From Methanolacinia sp964465295 (GTDB taxonomy: Archaea; Halobacteriota; Methanomicrobia; Methanomicrobiales; Methanomicrobiaceae), in contig CAYXKC010000001.1 of assembly GCA_964465295.1 (NCBI GenBank), forward strand, positions 66,305-130,304: a stretch of DNA of 64,000 nucleotides, given 5' to 3'. Both the position numbers and the translations under genes were made by a program. Positions 8,611-17,113 of the stretch are shown here, one piece after another (within the stretch, counting starts at the first letter, position 1; the number at the start of each line of letters is the position of its first letter). The notes under the pieces are model-generated. The model saw only the letters and a list, made by a program, of their open reading frames with translations, did no database searches and was not told the DNA's origin.

Positions 8611-9075
8611 ATGAATACCGAGACTCAAAAAAGGGCCCTGCTTGTGATGGGATGCCCCCAGGTCCCTGTCCAGACTCCTGCTGTGATCCATATCTCCTAC
8701 AAACTCAAAGGAGAGGGATATAAACCGGTAATTGCAGGGACACCTGCAGCCAATATGATTATAAAATTCTCAGATCCAAAAGGATACTATGCAGGAGAGC
8801 TGAAAAACCTCGATTCAGAGATTGCAAAAATAACAGAAGAGGAAGAGAGTTACGATCTTTGTTTTGTATTTATTCATAACGATTCAGGCATCGCATATGC
8901 GGCAACTATGAATGAGATACTTGAATGTGAGATTATTCCTGTAATATTCGGAAAGGAAGCTGAAGAATTGAGCATTATGGCTGGTTTCTCATCAAGATTA
9001 ATCTCGGCAGAGGCTGTTCATAATCCTAAACCTCTAATCAGCGATATAGACAGGGTGATGAAATGGGCTGTATAG
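8611..9075 (+). CDS. DUF1890 methanogen-conserved protein
   Basis: A 154-residue protein matching the methanogen-restricted DUF1890 family, with MGCPQVPVQTP near the N-terminus and AGTPAANMIIKFSDP in the first half. The fold is reported as a small alpha/beta (Rossmann-like) domain in a Methanothermobacter homologue; the function is not known. The next gene, DUF1894, overlaps it by 13 bases, an arrangement common in methanogens, so the two products probably act together. Confidence 0.8.
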   Translation: MNTETQKRALLVMGCPQVPVQTPAVIHISYKLKGEGYKPVIAGTPAANMIIKFSDPKGYYAGELKNLDSEIAKITEEEESYDLCFVFIHNDSGIAYAATMNEILECEIIPVIFGKEAEELSIMAGFSSRLISAEAVHNPKPLISDIDRVMKWAV

Positions 9076-9332
9076 AGAAGATGCCGTATGAAGTACTGCT
9101 TAGGAATGTAAGCTTTGGTGAATGCCGGGATTACCAGAAGAAACATTATAAAGAGCTTTACGAAGTAAAACCCGGTCATAAGATATTCGATGTTTATATC
9201 ATCGGGATACCGCCGGTATATATCGCTCTTGATGGAGACGATGTAATATTTCCATATACAAAACCCTGTCACGGGACATTCCTCCTGAAGATTAACAATC
9301 CCGAAGAAGCGGCGAAGATAAGAAAGACATAG
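9063..9332 (+). CDS. DUF1894 methanogen-conserved small protein
   Basis: An 89-residue protein of the DUF1894 type: KMPYEVLLRNVSFGEC at the start, DVYIIGIPPVYIALDGDDVIFPYTKPCHGTF in the middle. It starts inside the DUF1890 gene (13-base overlap), consistent with translational coupling. The pair occurs in methanogens and is suspected to have a methanogenesis-related role, but no activity is established. Confidence 0.8.
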   Translation: MGCIEKMPYEVLLRNVSFGECRDYQKKHYKELYEVKPGHKIFDVYIIGIPPVYIALDGDDVIFPYTKPCHGTFLLKINNPEEAAKIRKT

Positions 9333-9337
9333 AAAAA

Positions 9338-9892
9338 ATGGATTTTATTTTTATTTTTGCAATAGCTATCGGACTAGCAATGGATGCCTTTGCGGTCTCT
9401 GTTTCGGCCGGAGTCTACGAAAGGTCTGAAAAGCTCCTCACTTCATTAAAGCTCGCTATTGTATTCGGCGTATTTCAGGGAGGCATGTGCGCTGTCGGCT
9501 GGTTTTTCGGGAGAGAGTTCAGTGCTCTTATATCCGGTTACGATCACTGGGTTGCTTTTATTCTGCTCTCAATAATAGGTTTAAAAATGATTTATGAAGG
9601 GATTTCAGGCAGTGAAGAGAAAACATTTGACATGACATCGCTTCCGGTTCTTCTTTTCCTGGGAGTTGCGACAAGTATTGATGCGCTTGCAGCCGGCCTT
9701 TCATTTGCTCTGTTTGATATGGGCATTCTTTTCCCTGCGGTTATTATCGGGGGGGTCACCTTTGGGATGTCATTTGCCGGAGTCTATCTTGGAGGCGGAT
9801 TCGGAGATTTAATAGGGAAAAAAGCTGAAATTGTCGGGGGATGTATTCTGATTTTTCTGGGAATAAAGATTCTGGTTGAGGGTCTGTTTTAG
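9338..9892 (+). CDS. mntP: MntP-family manganese efflux protein
   Basis: The 184-residue protein has six predicted membrane helices arranged as two repeats, each carrying the MntP aspartate motif: MDAFAVSVSAG in the first helix region and SIDALAAGLSF in the second half. MntP exports Mn2+ from the cytoplasm in bacteria; archaeal members are assigned by similarity. It starts six bases after DUF1894, suggesting one transcript. No riboswitch-like leader is visible. Confidence 0.85.
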   Translation: MDFIFIFAIAIGLAMDAFAVSVSAGVYERSEKLLTSLKLAIVFGVFQGGMCAVGWFFGREFSALISGYDHWVAFILLSIIGLKMIYEGISGSEEKTFDMTSLPVLLFLGVATSIDALAAGLSFALFDMGILFPAVIIGGVTFGMSFAGVYLGGGFGDLIGKKAEIVGGCILIFLGIKILVEGLF

Positions 9893-9924
9893 ATTATTCT
9901 TTTTTAAACAATATTCTGGATCAT

Positions 9925-11280
9925 TCATTTAACATAAGACATTATCTCATCCCTGAACCGCTCTGCTACCTCTTTTGTATTAGCTTCAACATAAAGTCTC
10001 ATGAACGGCTCGGTTCCGGATGGCCGGATAAGCGCCCAGCTTCCGTCTTTTCTGTTGATCCTGACACCATCTGTTGTGTCAATTTCTTCATCCTGAAAAG
10101 AAGCGGTCACTTTCTGCATAATCTCAGTGTGGTTGCTGCTAAATATCTTGTCTTTCAACATGACCAGTATGGGAAGCTCTTTCCGCAGTTCTGATAGAGG
10201 CTTTCCTTCAGCGGATATCAAAGACGCCATCGCCGCTGCAGTCATCCCGCCGTCGCGGCAGTGCTGGTGTCCGGGAAAGATCAATCCGCCATTCCCTTCC
10301 CCTCCGAAGACAACGTTTTCCCCCTTTTCAGCAAGTTCAATCATCTTTCTTGCAACAGATATGCTGCCTACTTTTGTATATTCGACACGGCAGTTGTATT
10401 CGGATGCAATTATCTCGGCCGCCCTGGATGTACTTACCGGTGTTACCACAACTCCGCCGGGATTGCTGCTACAGGCGTATTTCTGCATTAGTGCAAATTC
10501 TTCGTTCTCCTCGAGGTAGTTGCCTTTGTCGTCGATGAAAACCGCCCTGTCTGCATCGCCGTCATGTGCAACACCAAAAGCGGCGCCCGTGGAAAGGACA
10601 AGTTCAGCGAGCGGTTTCAGGCCTTCCGGGGAGGGTTCGGGGAGTCTGCCCGGGAAAAACCCGTCCATCTGCCCGTTTATTGTATGAACCCTGCATCCGA
10701 TACCGGTGAGAATTCTTTCTGTCGTCAGGCATGCCGGCCCTGATCCGGGATCAACCACTACCGTCAGCGGTTCTTTTATCTGCTTTACCCGGCTGCATAT
10801 AGCAGCAATGTATTCATCAAGCATCTCCGGTGCGTATGATTCTCTGCCGGTTTCCGTCCAGTCCCTGATATCGAAGTCTCCAGAGAAGAGTACAGTTTCA
10901 AGCTTTATTGTATCATCGTCGCTGAATTCTGTGCCGTCCGAATCAATCACCTTTACACCGTTGTATTCCGGGGGATTGTGTGAAGCTGTTATAACCGCAC
11001 CTGCATCGAAATGCAGTTTAACTATATACTGAAGTGCGGGAGTTGGAAGGATGCCGAGATCGACAACGTCGCATCCTGCAGCAAGTAGTCCCGCTTTGAT
11101 AGCACATTTTAGTGACGGGCCTGATGTCCTGGTATCCATTCCTACAGCAACCTTACCTTTTCTCAGTTTCCCAAGTGAAAGGCCGATCTTCATAACGAGA
11201 TCGGGAGTCATTACCTCTCCTGCAATACCTCTTGCACCATTTGTTCCGAACAATTTCTTTTCAGGTTTGACTGAAGCCAT
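9925..11280 (-). CDS. glmM: phosphoglucosamine mutase / phosphomannomutase-type enzyme
   Basis: An alpha-D-phosphohexomutase of about 450 residues. The phosphoserine loop TASHNPPEYNG, the metal loop DGDADR, the sugar-binding GEGNGG and the C-terminal phosphate-binding RPSGTEPFMRLYVEA are all intact. Archaeal members interconvert hexosamine- or hexose-6- and 1-phosphates for surface glycan precursors; GlmM activity is the likeliest. The FGTNGARG start region sits right after the ATG at 11280. An in-frame ATG at 11376 would add 32 polar residues and lies closer to the promoter at 11418-11428, so the longer form cannot be excluded. Confidence 0.85.
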   Translation of the reverse strand: MASVKPEKKLFGTNGARGIAGEVMTPDLVMKIGLSLGKLRKGKVAVGMDTRTSGPSLKCAIKAGLLAAGCDVVDLGILPTPALQYIVKLHFDAGAVITASHNPPEYNGVKVIDSDGTEFSDDDTIKLETVLFSGDFDIRDWTETGRESYAPEMLDEYIAAICSRVKQIKEPLTVVVDPGSGPACLTTERILTGIGCRVHTINGQMDGFFPGRLPEPSPEGLKPLAELVLSTGAAFGVAHDGDADRAVFIDDKGNYLEENEEFALMQKYACSSNPGGVVVTPVSTSRAAEIIASEYNCRVEYTKVGSISVARKMIELAEKGENVVFGGEGNGGLIFPGHQHCRDGGMTAAAMASLISAEGKPLSELRKELPILVMLKDKIFSSNHTEIMQKVTASFQDEEIDTTDGVRINRKDGSWALIRPSGTEPFMRLYVEANTKEVAERFRDEIMSYVK

Positions 11281-11604
11281 CTTATCGATATATGATTCGT
11301 TTTGAGAAGTAGATTTGTTTTTGCATAAAGTTTGTATTGTGACGGGCGTTTCACTAATTTTTTCATTTGCAACCATGTGCCAGTTGCCGTTTTTATTAAT
11401 CTGTCAATTACAGATTTTGAATATATAGCAGCAATTGCTTTAAGGCCATTTTCTTATCTCACCGGTGCTGCCCGACCTTAGCTCCTAAATTGCGTTTTAT
11501 ATGACAAAAAAAGTCTTAATTGATGTTTGATGGTAGCGGTCATCTTACAGGAATGATGGATCCCTGCCGGATAAAAAAGAGGTAAGACAGAATCGAAATG
11601 AAAA
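11281..11604. other. intergenic region upstream of the phosphosugar mutase
   Basis: These 324 bases hold the promoter region of the mutase gene, including a minus-strand TATA and an adjacent inverted repeat described separately. The remaining part, 11430-11604, contains no convincing gene or RNA. Confidence 0.5.
11398..11428 (-). promoter_or_regulatory. TATA box with adjacent 7-bp inverted repeat upstream of glmM
   Basis: On the minus strand CTATATATTCA (11418-11428) is a TATA-like box. Just downstream AATCTGT (11398-11404) and ACAGATT (11410-11416) form a perfect inverted repeat separated by five bases, falling where transcription would start. An operator or a hairpin at the 5' end of the mRNA are both possible. 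Confidence 0.4.
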
Positions 11605-12447
11605 TTATTGTTCCGGTGAACCGGATTCTTCATCAACCGGATCGTTTTGAATATCGGCAGAATTATCTTTATCTTTTTTTATGGGATTGTTGAGGCCTGC
11701 CGATCGAAGCATCGAGGCCGCTTCGGCAACACTTCTCATTACTTCGGTAATTCTGTCTTCAATATCAATCTCGTCGTCTATATCGATCGCTGTCCCCTCG
11801 ATTTCAAGCAGGAATCGTGCAATTTCGCTTGATTCAAAAAGGATATCATCCAGTTCGTCAGCAGTGAAAAATCCGCAGAGCGCCCCGTAGAAAAATGTTG
11901 CACCCGATTTGCGAACTTTTCGTTTAAACGAACTTCTTGCCTGGTTTACCGCCTGGGGCGTATATGTGTCGATCATGAAAGGAACCAGGCCGGGCAGATT
12001 CTCTCCGATGAATGTCATTTCAGCTCCTCCGCGGGTAGAGAAGTCTGCGCATAATCTTGCGATTGCCCATTCTCTTGCTGTAATATATGTATGCTTCCTG
12101 AGGAACTGGTTCACCCGCCTGTATGCCGAACCATCTACTTTCTTGAATTTTTTATACTTGTTAATCCGTTCCAGATCTTCTTCGGAGAGACATTTTTTCA
12201 CCGGGGTTTCATCATCGTTAATTTCACTTATATCTGGCAGGTTCAGTTCGTCTTCAGAATTTTCCGGTAAACTGCCTGTTTCATCATCAGGATCTTCCTC
12301 CGGGTTCTCATTTATTATATCGTTATTGGGTATATCGCCGGGTTCTATGATATTTTCATTCGTATTAATCTCCATATCTATATCTAATCGGGATTCTTCA
12401 TTTATATTCTGGTGATCAAATTCCCCTTGTACAGGTTCTTCTTTCAT
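11605..12447 (-). CDS. conserved archaeal protein, DUF5806-like, with acidic N-terminal tail
   Basis: The 280-residue protein has an Asp/Glu/Asn-rich, probably disordered N-terminus (residues 1-85) followed by a conserved core beginning YRRVNQFLRKHTYITAREWAIARLCADF and continuing through IGENLPGLVPFM and QAVNQARSSFKRKVRKSGATFF. The core matches a euryarchaeal family of unknown function that I believe is DUF5806. A 20-bp inverted-repeat copy lies 137 bases upstream of its start, the partner of one located 168 bases upstream of mutS. No Shine-Dalgarno motif precedes the ATG. Confidence 0.7.
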   Translation of the reverse strand: MKEEPVQGEFDHQNINEESRLDIDMEINTNENIIEPGDIPNNDIINENPEEDPDDETGSLPENSEDELNLPDISEINDDETPVKKCLSEEDLERINKYKKFKKVDGSAYRRVNQFLRKHTYITAREWAIARLCADFSTRGGAEMTFIGENLPGLVPFMIDTYTPQAVNQARSSFKRKVRKSGATFFYGALCGFFTADELDDILFESSEIARFLLEIEGTAIDIDDEIDIEDRITEVMRSVAEAASMLRSAGLNNPIKKDKDNSADIQNDPVDEESGSPEQ

Positions 12448-12915
12448 TGATCATTATGTGGTTTTTTGTTTTATTGAATTTTTCTGGCAGTGATGCAGTT
12501 TTTTACTTCCTGTAAACCATTTTTTGTTTTTCTTTATCTGCAATTCAATATGCCGGGAATCTTGTTTAGGCCTTCGCATTAAGATATAGCATCATATGGT
12601 TTATATGAAATGCGGGAGAGTAAAAATAATTATCATAAACTTAACTCTAATAGATTTTTTTAAAAAATTATGCAAAATATAAGGTTTTTTTACCGATATT
12701 ATCCTGGTTGTTCTTTACGGGGATTAACTGAACTAAAAAAGTTAAAAATATTTGTTTTTTCGTAAGATTATTGTCAATTATCTCAATTTTTAGTTATGAT
12801 ATGTGATTTAAGCGTATTTGCAGTAGATTTTATTGATTTTTATTTTCTGTAATTCTCGCAGGATACTCTTTGTCAATAAGGAGGTCTGATTGTCAGTTAT
12901 AAACCATTAAAAGTT
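12448..12915. other. AT-rich intergenic region between acidic-protein gene and recombinase gene
   Basis: These 468 bases are much more AT-rich than the neighbouring genes and show no coding frame. They hold one copy of the 20-bp inverted repeat (12584-12603) and several T-tracts. A ten-base partial match to the repeat, TATAAACCAT, lies just beyond the recombinase stop codon near 12897-12906. Confidence 0.5.
12584..12603 (+). repeat. 20-bp inverted repeat, left copy
   Basis: ATATAGCATCATATGGTTTA is the exact reverse complement of 14281-14300. The pair brackets the tyrosine recombinase gene. The left copy is the centre of a larger imperfect dyad with GCATT and AATGC outer arms (about 12576-12613). 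Read outward toward the acidic-protein gene, its edge contains a TATA-like CTATATCTTAA. Confidence 0.8.
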
Positions 12916-13842
12916 TTAAGATGAATTGTCCGGTTTTTGATTTGAAAGAGGGAAATACTTCCTGTATACTTCTTTTCTTTCGTCTAAATCCGTATGGAGA
13001 TAAACTTCGGTGGTCTGAATTGAGCTATGGCCCAGGTTTTCCTGTACAACCCTGAGATTTTTCGACCTGCGGTATAATTCACTGGCATAACTATGGCGTA
13101 TTTTATGAGGCGTTATTCCTTTTGGCGCATATTTTTCAAAGATATGCTGGACAGTCCGCGGAGAGATATTTTTACCTGATTGTCCTTCAAACAGGGGTCC
13201 TTCAGTCTTTCCGGATGTGAAATGATTAATATCCATGAGTGTTTCCTCATCAACAAAGACTGAGCGGATCTTCCCACCTTTCCCTTTTACTCTTATTATA
13301 TGGTCCTCAAAATCGATATCCTCTATTAATATAGAGCATAATTCAGAAACGCGGACTCCTGTTGCATATATCGTTCTTATAATCAGCCGGTCTCTTTCAT
13401 TTTTTATGGAGTTTAACAGAGAGATGACCTGGTTATGTTTCAGGTATTTAAGTTCCTTTTCCTTGATCTTCGGCCTGTCTATTGCAGCCATTGGGTTTGA
13501 TTTTATTATTCCCTGGGTATAGCAGTACCTGTAGAAAGAACTCAGGGAAGAGATTATTCTCTGGAGTGTTGAAGCTTTATAGCTTCTTAATGTGGTTAAA
13601 AAAGCAAGGAAATCGTTAATCATTATTGGCGTGGTGTCTATTTCGGTGTCAAGTCTGGCATTTTTTAGGTCGTTCCAGTATATAACCAGTTTATCCTGGT
13701 CCAGATTACGTCGGATCCATAAGTAGTACCCGAATTTTTTAATTGCGCCTTCATAACTGGATATTGTTCTTGGGGAAAAATTCCGCATCCTGAGGTGATG
13801 GCTGAACCTGTTGAGCCATTCCGAGAAATAATCCCCTTCCAT
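12916..13842 (-). CDS. XerC/XerD-like tyrosine recombinase
   Basis: The 308-residue protein has an N-terminal SAM-like core-binding domain (about residues 5-115) and a C-terminal catalytic domain with the full set of residues: R164 in ATGVRVSEL, K188 in KGKGGKIR, H246-x-x-R249 in HKIRHSYASEL, H272 in NLGHSSIQTTEVYLH and the nucleophile Y281. These enzymes cut and rejoin two short sites; archaeal XerA resolves chromosome dimers at dif, while relatives move or invert DNA. This gene is alone between perfect 20-bp inverted repeats, so it may act on those sites. A hairpin lies 38 bases upstream of its start. Confidence 0.9.
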   Translation of the reverse strand: MEGDYFSEWLNRFSHHLRMRNFSPRTISSYEGAIKKFGYYLWIRRNLDQDKLVIYWNDLKNARLDTEIDTTPIMINDFLAFLTTLRSYKASTLQRIISSLSSFYRYCYTQGIIKSNPMAAIDRPKIKEKELKYLKHNQVISLLNSIKNERDRLIIRTIYATGVRVSELCSILIEDIDFEDHIIRVKGKGGKIRSVFVDEETLMDINHFTSGKTEGPLFEGQSGKNISPRTVQHIFEKYAPKGITPHKIRHSYASELYRRSKNLRVVQENLGHSSIQTTEVYLHTDLDERKEVYRKYFPLSNQKPDNSS

Positions 13843-13879
13843 GCTTTAATCTTTAAAATCTCAAAATTTAAAAGCTTTA

Positions 13880-13899
13880 CGCAGAATATACATTCTGCG
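13880..13899 (-). promoter_or_regulatory. 8-bp inverted repeat upstream of the recombinase gene
   Basis: CGCAGAAT (13880-13887) and ATTCTGCG (13892-13899) form a perfect dyad with a four-base centre. It lies 38 bases upstream of the recombinase ATG, on the far side of an AT-rich TATA-like stretch (TTTTAAATTTT around 13862-13872). Its place suggests an operator for autoregulation, or a recombinase arm site. Confidence 0.45.
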
Positions 13900-13991
13900 C
13901 CAAAACGTCTGACACTTCTATTATTCATTTTTTTGATGATCCCGTCAGGTGAAACGGCGGTGCGAACTCCTGATAAGGGAAAATTTTTTGA

Positions 13992-14007
13992 AAACCTGTA
14001 CAGGTTT
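13992..14007. repeat. perfect 16-bp palindrome
   Basis: AAACCTGTACAGGTTT equals its own reverse complement. Palindromes of this length with a CTGTACAG centre are typical of homodimeric regulator binding sites, but no such regulator is identified. Confidence 0.45.
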
Positions 14008-14090
14008 GGATTGGAACTTTGGTATTGGTCTTTATGATTGGATTTATCTATGGTATCTTATACAGTGGCCTGGGGGAAGATCCATTTTGA

Positions 14091-14141
14091 CCTGATTGGA
14101 TCTCCTGACTGGATCTCCTGACTGGATCTCCTGATTGTCTT
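14091..14141. repeat. 13-bp tandem direct repeats
   Basis: The unit CCTGAYTGGATCT occurs three times head to tail at 14091-14103, 14104-14116 and 14117-14129, with a degenerate fourth copy to about 14141. The copies differ by only one base. A direct iteron-like array in a non-coding region could bind a protein repeatedly or simply reflect slippage. Confidence 0.7.
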
Positions 14142-14280
14142 TCAGGCAAAAGCAGAATATTGTGGATTAGAAGGGCTTATCCGGGATTATTAAAACTATA
14201 ACTAAAAAAGGGGATTCTATGGGCATATTTGCTGGAATTAACTAATAATCAGAGGTTTCAAAAAAATCGTCAAACTTTCA

Positions 14281-14300
14281 TAAACCATATGATGCTATAT
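14281..14300 (+). repeat. 20-bp inverted repeat, right copy
   Basis: TAAACCATATGATGCTATAT is the exact reverse complement of 12584-12603. It is the centre of a larger dyad with GTCAAA and TTTGAC outer arms (about 14270-14314). A TATA-like CTATATTTAT straddles its mutS-side edge, so it could overlap the mutS promoter. Confidence 0.8.
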
Positions 14301-14467
14301 TTATGTCTTTGACTTAGGATAATAAAATTTCATCTTAAATTTCGATAAATTTCCGGCAATCATCCGGTCTGGAAAATAATGTGATATCAATATCCGGTTT
14401 ATCGGGATCATTTTCAGATTGTTCTCAAAACAGTCATATTCCCCAAGATCGAAACTACTAGACGAAG

Positions 14468-17113
14468 ATGACCAAAGGACCAACACCTGCTATGAAGCAG
14501 TTCTATGAGATGAAATCAAAATATCCTAATACAGTCCTTTTTTTCCAGATGGGGGACTTTTACGAGACGTTCGGCGAGGATGCCGAAGCAGTGTCACGTG
14601 AACTGGATATTACGCTTACATCTCGTGGAAAGGATATAAACGGGGAGAAGATGCCTCTTGCCGGGGTTCCGATTCATGCAGGAGAGTCATATATCTCACG
14701 CCTTGTAAAGAAGGGATACAGGGTTGCCGTATGCGATCAGGTGGAGGATCCGAAGAAGGCAAAGGGAATTGTAAAAAGGGATGTTGTCAGGATAGTCACT
14801 CCCGGGACGGTAATCGATTCAGGCATGATTGAAAACTCCGGTCCGAGTTATCTCATGTCTGTAATGCCTGACAGGGACGGAGAAGATCTTGGTGTCTCCT
14901 TCCTTGACATCTCAACTGGAGATTTTTTTATATCTGCATTGCCCGCAGGTGATCTTTATTCATGGCTTAATTCGGAGATCACCCGTTACAGGCCATCAGA
15001 ATGCATCGTTCCGGAAAACTGCCTGAATAAAATATCTGAATATATCCGCTCAAAGGATGTGCTTGTTACCGAATACGATTCTCTGAATTTTGATCATGAT
15101 AACGCACAGGGTTTTTTACTTAAAAAATTCGGAGTCAATTCGCTTGAGGGGTTCGGGTGCATCGGGATGGATCTTTCGGTATCCGCTGCAGGCGCCTGTC
15201 TTTCATATGCATGCGATACCCAGAAGTCGGATCTAACACATATCAGGGGCTTTTCTACGAAAATTCCTTCAGGAAATATGGTCCTCGATGCCATCACTCT
15301 AAGGAACCTCGAGATCCTTGAAAATATAAGAACCCGCCAGGGTAAGAACTCATTATATGACCTGTTGAATGAGGTAAAGACCCCGATGGGCAGCAGGACT
15401 CTCAGGTCCTGGGTAATATCCCCGTTAATAGACAGGAACGAGATCAATTCAAGGCTTGATTCGGTAGAATTTTTCTATAACAATATCTACATTCGTGAAT
15501 CTCTGCGTTCGATGCTCCACAGGTATGCCGACATAGAGAGAATTGCAGCCAGAATTTCGTATGGTAATGCCGGCCCAAGGGAGCTTGTAACCCTCAAAAA
15601 CTCTCTTGCAAAAATACCGGAAATAATCCTGCTGCTATCCGGTGAGAGGATCTCTGTACCTGAACTGGTTCGCCTGTCACTCGGGACAATGGAGCCTCTT
15701 GACGGCTGTGTAGATCTGATAGAGAGATCCATTGAAGAAGAACCGCCTGTACTTGCCAGAACGGGAGGAGTGATCAGGAGGGGTTTTAACAGCGATCTTG
15801 ATGAACTTAGGGATTCCGCAGGTTCGGCAAAGGAGTGGATTGCCCGCTTCCAGCAGGATGAAAGGGAGAGGACGGGAATAAAATCCCTGAAAGTAAGTTA
15901 TAACAAAGTCTTCGGGTATTTTATAGAAGTAACCAAATCCAACCTGAAGTTAGTTCCTCCGGAATATATCCGAAAACAGACTACAGTGAATGGTGAAAGA
16001 TTTACTCTTCCTCTTCTGCAGGAAAAGGAATCACTCATCGTCAATGCAGAAGAGAAGTATAACGCACTTGAACAGGCGCTCTATGCGGAGATACTATCAA
16101 AGCTTAAGGAAAAGGTGGAAGATATCCTTGACACTGCAAAGGTCATCGGACGTCTGGATGTAATCTCAGGTTTTGCCCATATATCATCAGAATATAACTA
16201 TGTAAGACCCGTTATCGAAGATTCCGCACGACTGATAATCACTGACGGGAGGCACCCTGTCGTTGAGAGAAATCAGTCTTTTGGGTTTGTTCCAAACGAT
16301 GCCGGGGTTGATTCCTCCGAGAATCAGATCCTAATAATTACCGGGGCAAATATGGCAGGCAAATCCACTTATATGCGTGAGGTTGCCATCCTGTGCATCA
16401 TGGCCCAGGCAGGTTGCTTCGTTCCTGCATCAGGGGCCGTTATTGGGATTATCGACAGGATATTTACAAGAGTCGGGGCATTTGACGACCTTTCAAGCGG
16501 GCAGAGCACCTTTATGGTCGAGATGCTCGAACTCGCAAATATTCTTAATAACGTAACCGATAAAAGTCTTGTAATCCTGGACGAGATAGGGAGAGGGACA
16601 AGCACTCTCGACGGCTACTCAATCGCTCATGCAGTGATCGAATATCTCCACGGAACCGGAAATTCAGGTCCCAGGACGCTCTTTGCGACTCATTTTCATG
16701 AGATGGTTGGAATAGAGGGGCGGCTTAAAAGGGTAAAAAACTATCATTTTGCTGTAAAAGATACCGGTTCTGATATAGTATTCCTGAGAAAATTAATCCC
16801 GGGTGCAAGCGACAAAAGCTATGGTATCCATGTCGCAAAACTTGCCGGGATACCCCGGAAGGTACTAAAGAGATCTGAGGAGATACTAAGGGAAGAACAG
16901 GAGAAGGAGTACTCTGTTGTCGGGAGAAAGCAGCCCCTTTATACCCAGATGCTCCTTGTTGACTCTCCGGGAGTTATGGAATCTTCAATGGATGAAAACA
17001 CGAAGAAACTTGTAAAAAGGATAAAGGATATCGATCCTGATTCTCTGACTCCCAGGGAAGCCCTTTCAATTATATACCAGCTCAGGGAAGATGCAGGGGG
17101 AATTGACAAATGA
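14468..17113 (+). CDS. mutS: DNA mismatch repair protein MutS
   Basis: MutS recognises mispaired bases and recruits MutL. The 881-residue length is normal for bacterial-type MutS1. The mismatch-wedging Phe-x-Glu is at F31-Y32-E33 in QMGDFYETF, the Walker A GANMAGKST is near residue 625, and the dimerisation/ATPase segments FDDLSSGQSTFMVEM, DEIGRGTSTLDG and ATHFHEM follow. The gene overlaps mutL by four bases. MutS1-MutL pairs are sporadic in archaea and thought to have come from bacteria. A 20-bp inverted-repeat copy linked to the recombinase lies 168 bases upstream. Confidence 0.97.
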   Translation: MTKGPTPAMKQFYEMKSKYPNTVLFFQMGDFYETFGEDAEAVSRELDITLTSRGKDINGEKMPLAGVPIHAGESYISRLVKKGYRVAVCDQVEDPKKAKGIVKRDVVRIVTPGTVIDSGMIENSGPSYLMSVMPDRDGEDLGVSFLDISTGDFFISALPAGDLYSWLNSEITRYRPSECIVPENCLNKISEYIRSKDVLVTEYDSLNFDHDNAQGFLLKKFGVNSLEGFGCIGMDLSVSAAGACLSYACDTQKSDLTHIRGFSTKIPSGNMVLDAITLRNLEILENIRTRQGKNSLYDLLNEVKTPMGSRTLRSWVISPLIDRNEINSRLDSVEFFYNNIYIRESLRSMLHRYADIERIAARISYGNAGPRELVTLKNSLAKIPEIILLLSGERISVPELVRLSLGTMEPLDGCVDLIERSIEEEPPVLARTGGVIRRGFNSDLDELRDSAGSAKEWIARFQQDERERTGIKSLKVSYNKVFGYFIEVTKSNLKLVPPEYIRKQTTVNGERFTLPLLQEKESLIVNAEEKYNALEQALYAEILSKLKEKVEDILDTAKVIGRLDVISGFAHISSEYNYVRPVIEDSARLIITDGRHPVVERNQSFGFVPNDAGVDSSENQILIITGANMAGKSTYMREVAILCIMAQAGCFVPASGAVIGIIDRIFTRVGAFDDLSSGQSTFMVEMLELANILNNVTDKSLVILDEIGRGTSTLDGYSIAHAVIEYLHGTGNSGPRTLFATHFHEMVGIEGRLKRVKNYHFAVKDTGSDIVFLRKLIPGASDKSYGIHVAKLAGIPRKVLKRSEEILREEQEKEYSVVGRKQPLYTQMLLVDSPGVMESSMDENTKKLVKRIKDIDPDSLTPREALSIIYQLREDAGGIDK

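Larger units (their letters stand above)
13843..14467. other. repeat-rich intergenic region between recombinase and mutS
   Basis: These 625 bases have no credible gene but hold four separate symmetrical elements: a hairpin at 13880-13899, a 16-bp palindrome at 13992-14007, a 13-bp tandem repeat at 14091-14141 and the 20-bp inverted repeat at 14281-14300. The promoters of both the recombinase and mutS must lie here. Confidence 0.6.

Noticed and set aside
10127..10519. Plus-strand open frame antisense to glmM
   Set aside because: It mirrors the conserved mutase frame and has no independent support.
12576..12613. Archaeal dif site for XerA
   Set aside because: The dyad is longer than the usual 28 bp with a 6-bp centre, the arms do not match the known Pyrococcus-type sequence, and there are two inverted copies rather than one site.
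14301..14486. Short minus-strand open frame upstream of mutS
   Set aside because: It overlaps the mutS start and the inverted-repeat edge, has low-complexity serine runs and no ribosome site.
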